A stretch of 64,000 nt of DNA. Source: Acetomicrobium sp. S15 = DSM 107314. GTDB lineage: Bacteria > Synergistota > Synergistia > Synergistales > Thermosynergistaceae. Below, piece by piece: positions 8,583-17,486 of this stretch. Each line of letters opens with the position of its first letter. Positions within the stretch are counted from its first letter, which is position 1. The position numbers were made by a program, and so were the translations under genes. The notes under the pieces are model-generated. The model was not told the origin of the DNA and made no database searches. It saw nothing but the letters and a program-made list of their open reading frames with translations. The DNA lies in assembly GCF_016125955.1 (NCBI RefSeq), contig NZ_JADEVE010000289.1:1-64000 (forward strand), in the 5' to 3' direction.

Positions 8583-9157
8583 TCAGGCACACTCAGGGTT
8601 GGTGAATTTGACTTCATCGATATCGAAGTAGTCAGGGTCGAAGTCGTCGCCGAGCCATTCGAGCATTTCTTCGTGGTCTTCGTGTTTTGGGTCTTTGATG
8701 ACATCTAAGAGTTCTTCGTATCCCCAAGAGCCTCCGCAGTCTTCGGGCGAACATGCCCTTTACCGCCGATGCACCTCGGGTACTTGACACCTTCTCCCCT
8801 CGGTTGGATTTTCTCTAACTGTATTAGATGCCTCCAATCATCACCGAAATCATAGGTGTGGTTCGCCTTCGGGTTATCCTCTGAGAAAATTTCAGAGATC
8901 TTCACTTTCCAGTCCGGTAGGATTTCATGAACGCTATCTCCGTCGGGAATGCCGACTCTTACCCTTTTTCCGGTCTTTTGATCTTTTATCTTGAATTTGT
9001 GGAGATGGGAATCGGTCCAGCCCATGGCGTCTTGGATGGCGACGTGTAAATCCCAAAATGTGTATGTCTCTGGCACCTGTATTCGCCGCCAAATCGGCGG
9101 CTTTGTCTCTCTCGGGGTAATCTTGAACTGATATGTGTTATTGAACCGCTTTTTCAC
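8583..9157 (-). pseudogene. Plasmid pRiA4b ORF-3-like protein, single-base frameshift
   Basis: The first frame encodes the start of a pRiA4b ORF-3-like protein (NNTYQFKITPRE, PPIWRRIQVPETYTFWDLH, YDFGDDWRHLIQ) and then leaves the family at CIGGK. From there another minus-strand frame continues it with ACSPEDCGGSWGYEELL and ends at 8583 after a run of acidic residues. The break is at about 8757-8763, where the sequence reads AAAGGGCA. One extra A would restore GGKRACSPEDCGG. It is a recent mutation or a homopolymer error. The GTG at 9157 has GGAGG 7 bases upstream. Such genes are often passengers of plasmids and insertion elements, and their function is unknown. Confidence 0.8.
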
Positions 9158-9197
9158 CTTAACTCCTCCATTGCATCGACCACCCTTATATAACTTG

Positions 9198-9881
9198 TCA
9201 TCCACTCGAAGACAGGGCAGCGCTCCTTTCCCTCAATAGCAGTTTGGCGTCGACTGCGACGCACCTGTCCTCATATACGATGACGGGGTTCAAATCCATC
9301 TGGGCGATGCGCTCGCCCAACTCCTCGCCCAGGCGCGATACGGCGAGGAGGAGTGAGGCGAGGGCGCTTTTGCTCGCTTTGAAATTCCTGAAGCCCTCAA
9401 AAAGGCGACTGCCCCGCAGGAGCGATATCATTTCGTATGCATCGCTTTCGTCTATGGGAATTACTCTAAACGTGACATCTTGATAAAGCTCCGTTAAAAC
9501 GCCGCCCATGCCGAGCATTATAGAAGATCCGAAGGCGGAGTCGTGGATCAGGCCCACGATGGCCTCCACGCCTGGAGGCTCCTGGACCTCAATGAGGACG
9601 GCCTTTCCCGGAAAGTCTTCCCTCATGCTGGAGACGGCCCTTTCCAGCTGGGCGCGGTTTTTGATGCCAAGCCTTACCCCGCCGACTTCGCTTTTGTGCA
9701 GAATTTGCGGGTCCGACACCTTTACTGCGACGGGATACGGAAACGGCAGACGCCTCGGCAGGCTTTCGTCTCCTTCTAAAACGAGGCGCTGCGGCACAGG
9801 CACACCGTAAGATTGGACGAGTTCTTTGACTTGGTGCTCGGCGAGCGGCATACATGAGAGGAGCAGATCTTTTGCTTTCAT
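9198..9881 (-). CDS. acdB: ADP-forming acyl-CoA synthetase, beta subunit (ATP-grasp)
   Basis: A 227-residue ATP-grasp subunit. Seen: FPYPVAVKVSDPQILHKSEVGG (nucleotide-binding strand and substrate loop), the Gly-rich MLGMGGVLTEL segment, and the C-terminal MDLNPVIV with the Asp/Asn metal ligands. Together with the alpha subunit encoded upstream it converts acyl-CoA, ADP and phosphate to the free acid, CoA and ATP. The ATG at 9881 is preferred over the one at 9887 because GAGGG lies 6 bases before it, whereas at 9887 the site would touch the start codon. It is the last gene of the 2-oxoacid oxidoreductase operon. The acyl substrate cannot be read from sequence. Confidence 0.9.
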   Translation of the reverse strand: MKAKDLLLSCMPLAEHQVKELVQSYGVPVPQRLVLEGDESLPRRLPFPYPVAVKVSDPQILHKSEVGGVRLGIKNRAQLERAVSSMREDFPGKAVLIEVQEPPGVEAIVGLIHDSAFGSSIMLGMGGVLTELYQDVTFRVIPIDESDAYEMISLLRGSRLFEGFRNFKASKSALASLLLAVSRLGEELGERIAQMDLNPVIVYEDRCVAVDAKLLLRERSAALSSSG

Positions 9882-9893
9882 AGTCATCCCTCT

Positions 9894-11312
9894 CTATCGC
9901 TTTGAGTTTGCGCTTGCCCAGACTCCGCGCTTGTAGAGCGCGCTTATGGCTCGGACGCCCCTCCATATGGACGGGTAAGCGGGCACTCCGCTTTCTGTAA
10001 GGTTTTTTAGCGCGCGCTGGGAGAGCTCTCCTCCTATGCTCGTGACCACGATGGATTTTTCGCCGCGATGAAACCAGTCGGTAACGATACCCATTAGGCG
10101 CTCATCGACAAAGGGGCTTTGAAACTGCATTACGCACAGGATAGCATCCACATCCGGCTCGGATTCGAGCACCTCAAGCGCGGCGGCGTAGTGGTCATTG
10201 CTGGCGTTGGCGGTCACGTCCACCGGGTTGTTGGCCGAGGCGAAGGGGAGCAGGAGGGAACGCAGCTTAGCCCTGCCTGTCTCGGATAAGGGCGCTAATT
10301 TCAAGCCCACCCCTCTGTCGCTCGATTCCAAGAGATCGGCGGCGATGACGCCCATCCCGCCCGCCGTGGTAAGGATCGCCACGCGGCCTCCTGTGAAAGG
10401 GCGACCATGGTCGAGGGCGCGCGCCAAATCGACCAGCTCTTCCTCGTCATAGGCGCGGAAAACCCTTGCCTGCACAAGGGCTCCATCCGCGACCCTGTCG
10501 GAACCGGCCAGAGAGCCCGTGTGAAGCGCCGCAGCCTTGGCACCGCTTTCCGATCTGCCGGCTTTCAAGACTATGACGGGTTTTTTGGGCACGATTCGTC
10601 GGCAGCTTTCCAAAAAGGCCCGTCCGTCTTTGAAGCTTTCGAGATACATTATGATGGTCGACGTCTCAGGATCGGCCGCGAAGTAATCGAGGAGCTCGTT
10701 TTCGTCCACATCCAATTTGTTGCCTATGCCCACAAAGGCGGAAAAGCCCACTCCCACAGCTGCCGCGGCTTCCATGATACATACAGCCGTAGCTCCGCTT
10801 TGGGAGATAAAGGCTATGCCGCCAGGTCCCGGCCTCGGATTGCGCTCTCGCGACGTGAAGATCGTCTCGATCCGCCGCCTCGGGACGTATACCCCAAGCG
10901 TATTCGGTCCCAAAAACCTCGGACGCCTCTCCGGAGGAGCGCTTGCGAGCATCTTTTTGATCTCCTCCTCGAGGCGTTTCCCCTCGCTTCCCGTTTCGCC
11001 GAACCCTGATGCCAGGCAGACTATGGCCTTTACGCCTTTATTCACGCACTCTCTGACGGCCTGCGACGTTGCACTTGCAGGCAGGGCCAGGACCGCCATA
11101 TCCACGTCTTCCGGTATGGACATGAGGCTCGGATAACATCTGTGGCCGAGGATCTCGCCCGCTGAAGGGTTGACGGGAAATAATTTGGCTTCGCTGTCGA
11201 GCATATACCTAAAGACAAGGTGGCCTATTTTTGAGGGGTCTCGAGAGGCTCCGAGTACTGCAACGGTGCGCGGGTCGAACAGGGCATTTAAGTTTGAATG
11301 GGTCCTTTTCAC
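9894..11312 (-). CDS. acdA: ADP-forming acyl-CoA synthetase, alpha subunit
   Basis: A 472-residue alpha subunit. It begins with a CoA-binding Rossmann domain (FDPRTVAVLGASRDPSKIG), then the PFLGPNTLG-type loop, the AFISQSGATAV segment, and a second ligase domain with the phosphohistidine region VIVLKAGRSESGAKAAALHTGS. With the beta subunit it makes ATP from acyl-CoA by substrate-level phosphorylation. The GTG at 11312 overlaps the iorB stop (GTGA). A much longer frame reaching 11684 is out of register with family N-termini and runs over iorB, so it is rejected. Fusion and split forms of this enzyme both exist; here it is split. Confidence 0.92.
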   Translation of the reverse strand: MKRTHSNLNALFDPRTVAVLGASRDPSKIGHLVFRYMLDSEAKLFPVNPSAGEILGHRCYPSLMSIPEDVDMAVLALPASATSQAVRECVNKGVKAIVCLASGFGETGSEGKRLEEEIKKMLASAPPERRPRFLGPNTLGVYVPRRRIETIFTSRERNPRPGPGGIAFISQSGATAVCIMEAAAAVGVGFSAFVGIGNKLDVDENELLDYFAADPETSTIIMYLESFKDGRAFLESCRRIVPKKPVIVLKAGRSESGAKAAALHTGSLAGSDRVADGALVQARVFRAYDEEELVDLARALDHGRPFTGGRVAILTTAGGMGVIAADLLESSDRGVGLKLAPLSETGRAKLRSLLLPFASANNPVDVTANASNDHYAAALEVLESEPDVDAILCVMQFQSPFVDERLMGIVTDWFHRGEKSIVVTSIGGELSQRALKNLTESGVPAYPSIWRGVRAISALYKRGVWASANSKR

Positions 11313-11950
11313 TCTATCGCGCTCCCTTCGCTTATAAGGCGTTTTAAAGTGAGCTCTCGCGCCATGCAGAAAGCGCTCATATTCGCACTCAATGCTTTCT
11401 CGGAGACCGAGGCGCGGATAGCCTGTTCCCATTCCTCCTCCGAGGCGTCCAAAAATGGCGATGAGGCCCCAAGGAGGGCCACATTGCTCGCTCTGGCGTT
11501 GCCGGCCTCTCTGGCTATCCTCGAGGCTTCGACCCATACCAGTATTCCTGCCTTCCGCATTGCCTTCTCCTTCGCGTCTTCGGGGTACTTCTCGCCTCCC
11601 AGCGTAACGGTCACCGGCATAATCCGCTCGTCGCTCGTTACACAGAGTCCTCCTTTTTTCATCCACGGCAAGTAGCGAAGGCATTCCAGCTGCTCTAAGG
11701 CTAAGAGCATATCGGCCTTGCCGAAAGGAACGAGGGGAGAGTAGACAATTCTTCCTCGACGCACGTGCGTCTCCACACTGCCCCCCCTCTGGGCCATACC
11801 GTGGACCTCAGATGCCTTTACCTGCCACCCTTGGGCCAAAAAGAGCGAAGTGAGGATGCGCATCGTCATTATGCTCCCTTGTCCTCCTACACCGGCTATG
11901 ACGATGTCGTTTATTCGACCTATGCGTTGGTTTAAAGCGACTTCGACCAT
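11309..11950 (-). CDS. iorB: Indolepyruvate ferredoxin oxidoreductase, beta subunit
   Basis: A 213-residue IorB belonging to the gamma-type (pyruvate/ketoisovalerate oxidoreductase) family. IAGVGGQGSIMTMRIL at the N-terminus and SEVHGMAQRGGSVETHVR are diagnostic. With IorA it forms the enzyme that oxidatively decarboxylates aryl 2-oxoacids (from Trp, Phe, Tyr) to aryl-CoA, reducing ferredoxin. The start lies 3 bases after the iorA stop, with its AGGAGG inside the iorA 3' end, so translation is coupled. The resulting CoA ester is a plausible substrate for the acyl-CoA synthetase encoded next. Confidence 0.93.
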   Translation of the reverse strand: MVEVALNQRIGRINDIVIAGVGGQGSIMTMRILTSLFLAQGWQVKASEVHGMAQRGGSVETHVRRGRIVYSPLVPFGKADMLLALEQLECLRYLPWMKKGGLCVTSDERIMPVTVTLGGEKYPEDAKEKAMRKAGILVWVEASRIAREAGNARASNVALLGASSPFLDASEEEWEQAIRASVSEKALSANMSAFCMARELTLKRLISEGSAIE

Positions 11951-11953
11951 CGC

Positions 11954-13732
11954 TCACGCCTCCTGCTCCGCCAAGGCCCCGCTCTTGCAGAGCTGGACGC
12001 ACATATAGCAGCCGTTGCAGAGCGTCTCGTTCACCCGCGGCCGCTTGTTTTCTTTTTCCAACGCCGGACAGCCTATGCGGAAGCAATTTCCGCACTCTAT
12101 ACAAAGTTCGCTTAAATAATGCACAGGCGGTTTTGCGGTGCCGGATGTGAGGGCACAGGATCTCCTGGTGATGACCACAGATGGCTCCTCGCGCGATACG
12201 GCCTCTCTTATCGCTTTCTCCGTGCCTTCGAGGTCGTAGGGATCTGCTATGCTGACGTCTTTGACGCCGCAAGCGCGAACCAGCGCCTCGAGATCCACCC
12301 TCGGGGCCGGTTTGCCGCGCGCATCTCTGCCCGATGCAGGGTTGTCTTGATGGCCTGTCATGGCAGTGGTGCCGTTATCGAGGATGACGACGGTGACGGT
12401 GCCGCGGTTGTAAACCACATCTATGAGGGGAGCTATGCCGGAGTGCAGGAAGGTGGAATCGCCTATCACGGCCACGGTTCTCCGTGAAAATTCTGTCCCC
12501 ATTGCTTTCTCTAAGCCCATTGCCTCTCCTATAGAGGCGCCCATGCACGTGCACGTGTGCAGGCTGTTGAAGGGCGGAGATGCCCCGAGGGCATAGCAGC
12601 CGATGTCTCCTGTCACGTTCAGACGGCACTTCGCGAGCACGTAGAATACGCCCCGATGAGGGCACCCTGCGCAAAGCGTTGGAGGCCGCAGTGGCAGGGC
12701 ATCCCGAGGCTCTTCTTCTACCGGTGGTTTTGCGCCCAAATGCGTTTCCACCGCCCTGCGGACTATATCCGTAGAAAGCTCCCCTGTGCGCGGAAAAACG
12801 GCAGGGCCCGTCAAGCCTTGTCCGATTACGTCAATTCCCATGGCCAAGATCTCTTTCTCCCAAAACGGATCCCCCTCCTCGACCACGAAGAGGCGATCTA
12901 CCTGCGAGGCGAAATCCGCGATGAGCTTCTTCGGCAGGGGGTAGGCCAACCCGAGCTTGAGCACAGAGGCTTCTGGGAAGGCCTCTTTGACGTATTGGTA
13001 TGCGATGCCTCCGGTGACGAAACCTATGTCCCTGTCTTTTAGCTCCATTTTATTGAATTGGCAGTTTTCGGCGTATTCCTTAAGCGCATCGAGGCGCTGC
13101 TCTACGATAGGGTGCCTCTTTCTGGCGTTGGCCGGAACCATTACGAAGTCTTGAATCCTGGGCACAAACTCCAGTGTTCGTGACGGCTTTATGCGTTTAC
13201 CGAGTGAAACCGCGCTACGCCCGTGGGAGAGGCGCGTAGTCGTGAATAGGATCACCGGAGTGGAGAAGTGTTCTGAAATGTCAAAAGCGGCTATCGTAAA
13301 GTCCTTCGCCTCTTGGCTATCCGAGGGCGCCAGTACGGGAATGCGCGCTATACAACCGTAATGGCGGTTGTCCTGCTCGTTTTGTGACGAGAACATCCCC
13401 GGGTCGCCTGCGGAGACTATAACCGTGCCGCCCTTGACCGGCATGTAGCAAAAGGTAAGCAACGGATCGGCGGCCACGTTTAGGCCAACGTGCTTCATGG
13501 CGACCAAGGCCCTGGCTCCGGCGAAGGAAGCGCCTGTGGCCACCTCTAAGGCTACCTTTTCGTTCGGCGACCATTGAACCCAAATGTCCGGCATCTTTGC
13601 AAGCGCCTCTATTACCTCGGTGCTGGGAGTGCCGGGATATCCCGTGGCCACAGCTACGCCAGCCTCGTAAGCTCCTCTCGCTATGGCCTCATTCCCAAGC
13701 AGGATCGCTACCGACTCTTTTTCGGGGGGCAT
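11954..13732 (-). CDS. iorA: Indolepyruvate ferredoxin oxidoreductase, alpha subunit
   Basis: A 592-residue IorA. Domain order: pyrimidine-binding domain (ILLGNEAIARGAYEAGV, TGYPGTPSTEV), a middle domain, a TPP-binding domain (TGDIGCYALG, then AVIGDSTFLHSG with the metal-binding Gly-Asp), and a C-terminal ferredoxin domain with CIECGNCFRIGCP and CNGCYMCVQLC, ligands for two 4Fe-4S clusters. It oxidises aryl 2-oxoacids. The ATG at 13732 follows GGAGGTG by 5 bases; a longer frame to 13837 overlaps the upstream gene and is not used. The Fe-S-rich, oxygen-sensitive design fits a strict anaerobe. Confidence 0.95.
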   Translation of the reverse strand: MPPEKESVAILLGNEAIARGAYEAGVAVATGYPGTPSTEVIEALAKMPDIWVQWSPNEKVALEVATGASFAGARALVAMKHVGLNVAADPLLTFCYMPVKGGTVIVSAGDPGMFSSQNEQDNRHYGCIARIPVLAPSDSQEAKDFTIAAFDISEHFSTPVILFTTTRLSHGRSAVSLGKRIKPSRTLEFVPRIQDFVMVPANARKRHPIVEQRLDALKEYAENCQFNKMELKDRDIGFVTGGIAYQYVKEAFPEASVLKLGLAYPLPKKLIADFASQVDRLFVVEEGDPFWEKEILAMGIDVIGQGLTGPAVFPRTGELSTDIVRRAVETHLGAKPPVEEEPRDALPLRPPTLCAGCPHRGVFYVLAKCRLNVTGDIGCYALGASPPFNSLHTCTCMGASIGEAMGLEKAMGTEFSRRTVAVIGDSTFLHSGIAPLIDVVYNRGTVTVVILDNGTTAMTGHQDNPASGRDARGKPAPRVDLEALVRACGVKDVSIADPYDLEGTEKAIREAVSREEPSVVITRRSCALTSGTAKPPVHYLSELCIECGNCFRIGCPALEKENKRPRVNETLCNGCYMCVQLCKSGALAEQEA

Positions 13733-13797
13733 CGCATCACCTCCAAAGGCTTCGCGCTCTTTCCGCCCGAGGGGGCGAGACCCCTTTCTCTTCATCC

Positions 13798-14661
13798 TCA
13801 GGCGTAATTTTCCAGCAATTTGTTCAACCGGTCCCATACCACATCGCGCTCATATAGTGGCGCGCTCGAGGCCTTATAGGCAGGAAGGGTTTCTTCGAAA
13901 ACTTCCTTCTCTCTCACATATATTACACCGAGGGGGAGCTTCTCGGTCTCAAAAGCCTTTCTCATCGCCGCCATGCGGTCGGTGGGGTCGTAATCGTCGC
14001 CCAAATAGTAAGTATGTTGTTTGAACCATTGGTAAGTATTGACCCTGTTAAACGTGACACAGGGTTGCAGGACGTTGATCAACGAAAACCCTTTGTGGGA
14101 GACTGCCTTCTTTATGATCTCCTTGGTCTGTTCTATGTCGCCGGCTGAGGCTTGTGCCACGAATGAGGCATCTAAGGCGACGGCCACGGCTATGGGGTTA
14201 AAGGGCACGCTGGTTACTCCCTTTGGGGTGGTGGGAGATACGAACCCCAAAGGGCTCGTGGGTGACGCCTGACCTTTCGTGAGGCCGTAAACCCTGTTGT
14301 CGTGGGCGAGTACTGTGATGTCGGGGTTTCGCCTTATCGTGTGGATCATGTGGTTGCCGCCCTCGGCATACATATCTCCATCCCCTCCCACGTCAAGCAC
14401 GACGAGGCGGGGGTTTGCCGCCTTGGCTCCGGTGGCGTTGGAGATGGAGCGCCCATGAAGCCCGTGAAGGAAGTGGGTGTTCACGTAGTGGTTAAGTTTG
14501 GCAGCCTGGCCTATCCCGGAGCATATGAGCACCTCTTGGGGTTTCAGATCAAGTTCCGCCAGCGCTTTTTTCACAGCCTCCAATATCGGAAAGTTCCCGC
14601 AGCCCGGGCACCACATTATGTCAACCGGTCCAGGCACGTCGAAGAGCTTTAGATCGGTCAT
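13798..14661 (-). CDS. korB: 2-oxoacid:ferredoxin oxidoreductase, beta subunit (TPP-binding)
   Basis: A 287-residue TPP-binding subunit. IMWCPGCGNFPILEAV near the start carries the CPGCG motif, LDVGGDGDMYAEGGNH holds the TPP/Mg site, and DNRVYGLTKGQASPTSP is the typical phosphate loop. It works with the adjacent gamma-alpha subunit to turn a 2-oxoacid plus CoA into acyl-CoA, CO2 and reduced ferredoxin. The preferred substrate (2-oxoglutarate, branched-chain 2-oxoacids or pyruvate) cannot be fixed from sequence, so the gene symbol is provisional. AAAGGAGG lies 9 bases before the ATG, and it starts 15 bases after the upstream gene. Confidence 0.9.
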   Translation of the reverse strand: MTDLKLFDVPGPVDIMWCPGCGNFPILEAVKKALAELDLKPQEVLICSGIGQAAKLNHYVNTHFLHGLHGRSISNATGAKAANPRLVVLDVGGDGDMYAEGGNHMIHTIRRNPDITVLAHDNRVYGLTKGQASPTSPLGFVSPTTPKGVTSVPFNPIAVAVALDASFVAQASAGDIEQTKEIIKKAVSHKGFSLINVLQPCVTFNRVNTYQWFKQHTYYLGDDYDPTDRMAAMRKAFETEKLPLGVIYVREKEVFEETLPAYKASSAPLYERDVVWDRLNKLLENYA

Positions 14662-14676
14662 TTCTCTCTTCCTCCT

Positions 14677-16401
14677 TTAAATCGCTATTTCACGAAGGCG
14701 CTCAAGCAGCTCCTCCACCGTCATCTCCATGCCGGACCAACTCAATAATTTGTGGTCCACTGTCACATCCGCGTGGAGCTTCAAGAGCTTCGCAAGCTGC
14801 CCCGTCGCGTTGCACTCCACGTCTATGACGACCTCGGCTTTTCGCAAGAATCCCTCGACGGAGCTGTGAAGCGGGAAGGGTTGTTTGATCTGGAGGAAAG
14901 CCGTCTTGGGCCGAGCGAATCGAAGTAGCGCCTCTTCTATGATGTAGCGCGTGGACCCCCACCCTACCAAGAGGAGATCATAGTTATCGTCGCCGTAAAG
15001 GGCTGGCGGGAGGGAGGCTTGCGCGAGCCCTTTCAGCTTTCGCAGCCTCTTGGCGTTCATGGCTGTGCGGATCTTGGGGTCTTCGTCCATGTTCCTGCCG
15101 GTGTCGCCATGCTCGTTGCTGTCGAAGGCTATTAGGCCTTCGCCGTAGCCCGGTATCCCTCTTGGCGAGACGCCGTCATCGGTGATGAGATAGCGTTTGT
15201 AGTCTTTGTCGGTTTTTACGATGTGTTTTTCTACCCTCAAGCCGTCAAAAGAGAGCCTTTGGGTGTTATAGGAGGAATCCAAGAGATATTGATCCGTTAG
15301 GACGAAGACAGGCACTTGGAAACGGGCGGCCAGGTTGAAAGCGTGCTGAGTCATGTAAAACGCCTCTTCTATGGACCCGGGGGCGAGGATTGCCCTGGGG
15401 AACTCCCCGTGCCCAGCATAGAGGGCCAGTTCCAGGTCCGCTTGCTCCGTGCGTGTGGCGAGTCCCGTAGCTGGGCCGGGTCGTTGTCCCAAGTGGATCA
15501 CCATGGGACTTTCTCCTATGCCTGCCAAAGACAGCCCTTCGCTCATCAGGTCAAATCCGCCGCCCGAGGTCGTCACCATTGCGCGCCCGCCGGCATACCA
15601 GCCGCCTATGGCCATGTTCATTGCGGAGATCTCATCCTCCGTCTGCTCGGTTACAATGCCGAATTCCTCGGCCTGCTGCGATAAAAAGGAGAGCACTCCC
15701 GTCGCTGGAGACATGGGATAGCCGAACGCCATGTTGCAACCGCCTGCTATAGCTCCGAGCGCCACGGCGTCGCTTCCGCTCAGTAGATATTCGGAAGCGG
15801 CTTTTGTATCGCGGTCCACCTTGACCGAGATCTCCTTAGCCAGGTCGCGAGCGATCTCATACCCCTTGCGGGCCGCCTCGGCGTTCTTCGAGACTACGTC
15901 GTTGCCCCTCGCCCCGAAGCGCTCCTCGAAAAAGCCTTCCATCAAGGAGAAGTCCACGTCGAAGAGGGCAGCTACTATTCCTGCGGCTATTACATTTGCG
16001 TAGACCGGATTTCCCAATTCCTTGGCCATCGACGACAGTGGGACATGGAAAAAGCGAAGGCCGTGCCCGGCCAGCTCGTCTCCCATCTCTTCTGCGTCGC
16101 CCACGATCACTGTCCTATCGCCTATGCGTCCCTTTAGGTAATCCCTTAGGCCTTTGTTCAGGCACACGAGGAGGTCGATCCGATCCACGAAGGCCCTCAC
16201 CCTCTGCGAAGAGACGCGGATTTCGGTAGAGTTGTTTCCGCCTCTCACGCGGGACATAAATTCGCGGGTGGCGAAGATGTGGAACCCGCTTCGCTTTAGA
16301 ACCTTGCCCAAGATCTCCTCCGCCGTCTGTATACCCTGGCCGGCTGCTCCAGTTAAGACGACAGAGACGTCTCTTTCTCCTTCGCGAGGCAAGAGAATCA
16401 T
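14677..16401 (-). CDS. korA: 2-oxoacid:ferredoxin oxidoreductase, fused gamma-alpha subunit
   Basis: A 574-residue fusion. The first 190 residues are the gamma domain (VVLTGAAGQGIQTAEEILG, then REFMSRVRGGNNSTEIRVSS). The rest is the alpha pyrimidine-binding domain (GSDAVALGAIAGGCNMAFGYPMSPATG, EQTEDEISAMNMAIG, TTSGGGFDLM) followed by the transketolase C-terminal domain. It is the first gene of a six-gene operon and is preceded by a strong promoter. Fused gamma-alpha forms are common in 2-oxoglutarate- and 2-oxoisovalerate-type enzymes of anaerobes. The product feeds reducing power to ferredoxin and acyl-CoA to ATP synthesis. Confidence 0.91.
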   Translation of the reverse strand: MILLPREGERDVSVVLTGAAGQGIQTAEEILGKVLKRSGFHIFATREFMSRVRGGNNSTEIRVSSQRVRAFVDRIDLLVCLNKGLRDYLKGRIGDRTVIVGDAEEMGDELAGHGLRFFHVPLSSMAKELGNPVYANVIAAGIVAALFDVDFSLMEGFFEERFGARGNDVVSKNAEAARKGYEIARDLAKEISVKVDRDTKAASEYLLSGSDAVALGAIAGGCNMAFGYPMSPATGVLSFLSQQAEEFGIVTEQTEDEISAMNMAIGGWYAGGRAMVTTSGGGFDLMSEGLSLAGIGESPMVIHLGQRPGPATGLATRTEQADLELALYAGHGEFPRAILAPGSIEEAFYMTQHAFNLAARFQVPVFVLTDQYLLDSSYNTQRLSFDGLRVEKHIVKTDKDYKRYLITDDGVSPRGIPGYGEGLIAFDSNEHGDTGRNMDEDPKIRTAMNAKRLRKLKGLAQASLPPALYGDDNYDLLLVGWGSTRYIIEEALLRFARPKTAFLQIKQPFPLHSSVEGFLRKAEVVIDVECNATGQLAKLLKLHADVTVDHKLLSWSGMEMTVEELLERLREIAI

Positions 16402-16439
16402 CGACTCACACTCCTTTACTTTGGGGTCTGTATAAGCCG

Positions 16440-16468
16440 ATTATATCAAAAACTTGAAAAGGCTTCAA
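16440..16468 (-). promoter_or_regulatory. Sigma70-type promoter of the fermentation operon
   Basis: On the minus strand TTGAAG (16468-16463) and a perfect TATAAT (16445-16440) are separated by 17 bases, and the -10 is preceded by TGA, giving an extended -10. It lies about 40 bases upstream of the first oxidoreductase gene. The match is the best-formed promoter on the minus strand of this window. Confidence 0.75.
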
Positions 16469-16511
16469 AAATAGATTGCCGGCGGGAAACAGCCGCGCAG
16501 GCAACTTACAG

Positions 16512-17441
16512 TTACAGGAATGTTGCGACCTTCGAAAGCCCTTCTATGCCGTCTACGTCGGTATCGAGCAAAGGGATCTCAGTTATCCAAAGGCCGGAGA
16601 ATTTCGTGCGCGCCTCCGCCAGATATTTTTCCTGGATCGCCCGTCGCTTCTCCAAGAGGCCTCCGGCTTCAGGGGGAATTACCTTGTTTATGACGATGCC
16701 GTCTGCTGCTATTCCGTATTTGCGAAGGATAAAGAGAGCTTTTGCGGTCTCAGCTATGGGCAATTTCTCTGCGTTTATGACGAAAACGAAGCTCGTAACA
16801 GAAGGATCCGTCAGGATAGCCCGTGCCTTCTCAAAGCCGGCCTTCCTCTTCTCTAAGACCTTTATGATGGGGTCATCTCTTGAGCCGCTCGAGGCCATCC
16901 TGAGGAGTTTTACGGCGCGACTCCTGCGCGCGATGAGGCTATCCATCCATGCCCCCAATATCTCCGGCAGGGTGAGGAGTCTCAGCGTATGGCCGGTAGG
17001 AGCCGTGTCGAAAACGATGAGGTCGTAGGGATTTCCTGCCTCGTCCATCAACTCCACGAACTTATCGAACGTGGCAGCCTCCTCGGAGCCGGGCGACAGG
17101 TACGCCGCGTCTATCTGCCTTTCTATCTCCTGGATAATGACGCTGCTCACCACGCCCTGCATCTGCTCTTTGACGCGGGTGATGTATTTCTTGGCCTCTT
17201 CTTCGGGATCTATCTCTATGCCGTAAAGCCCCCGGGATATAGGCCTTTCTTTGGGCCCTATGGCGACGCCGAAGATGTCCGACAGAGAATGAGCAGGGTC
17301 GGTGGAGGCTATGAGGGTTTTCCTCCCGTCGCACGATGCGCGCAGGGCGAAAGCCGCCGCGCATGTAGTCTTTCCTGTGCCGCCCTTGCCTCCGAAGAAG
17401 ACGAAGCTGCGCCCTTTTAGTTTTTCTGCCAGTTCTCCCAT
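16512..17441 (-). CDS. ArsA/Get3-family P-loop ATPase
   Basis: A 309-residue single-domain ATPase. It has the deviant Walker A GGKGGTGKTT near residue 18, the switch I segment STDPAHSLSD, the A-domain signature FDTAPTGHTLRLLTLPEI around residue 145, and no second ATPase half. Family members energise arsenite efflux or chaperone membrane proteins; no arsB, arsC or arsR is nearby, so arsenic resistance is unsupported. It lies downstream of a small unknown gene and cstA on the same strand. A perfect GTCGCCTCG/CGAGGCGAC hairpin (17458-17476) precedes its ribosome site AAGGA. Its partner is unknown; context suggests a link with CstA. Confidence 0.85.
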   Translation of the reverse strand: MGELAEKLKGRSFVFFGGKGGTGKTTCAAAFALRASCDGRKTLIASTDPAHSLSDIFGVAIGPKERPISRGLYGIEIDPEEEAKKYITRVKEQMQGVVSSVIIQEIERQIDAAYLSPGSEEAATFDKFVELMDEAGNPYDLIVFDTAPTGHTLRLLTLPEILGAWMDSLIARRSRAVKLLRMASSGSRDDPIIKVLEKRKAGFEKARAILTDPSVTSFVFVINAEKLPIAETAKALFILRKYGIAADGIVINKVIPPEAGGLLEKRRAIQEKYLAEARTKFSGLWITEIPLLDTDVDGIEGLSKVATFL

Positions 17442-17486
17442 TCTTGCGCTTCCTTTTGTCGCCTCGCCGAGGCGACGTCGCTAACA

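Noticed and set aside
11313-11684. A 124-residue N-terminal extension of the acyl-CoA synthetase alpha subunit
   Set aside because: It runs through iorB in another frame and has no resemblance to the CoA-binding domain. The GTG at 11312 with GTGA coupling is the natural start.
16512-17441. Arsenic resistance function for the ArsA-type ATPase
   Set aside because: The family match is real, but it is a single-domain protein and no arsB, arsC, arsD or arsR gene is nearby.
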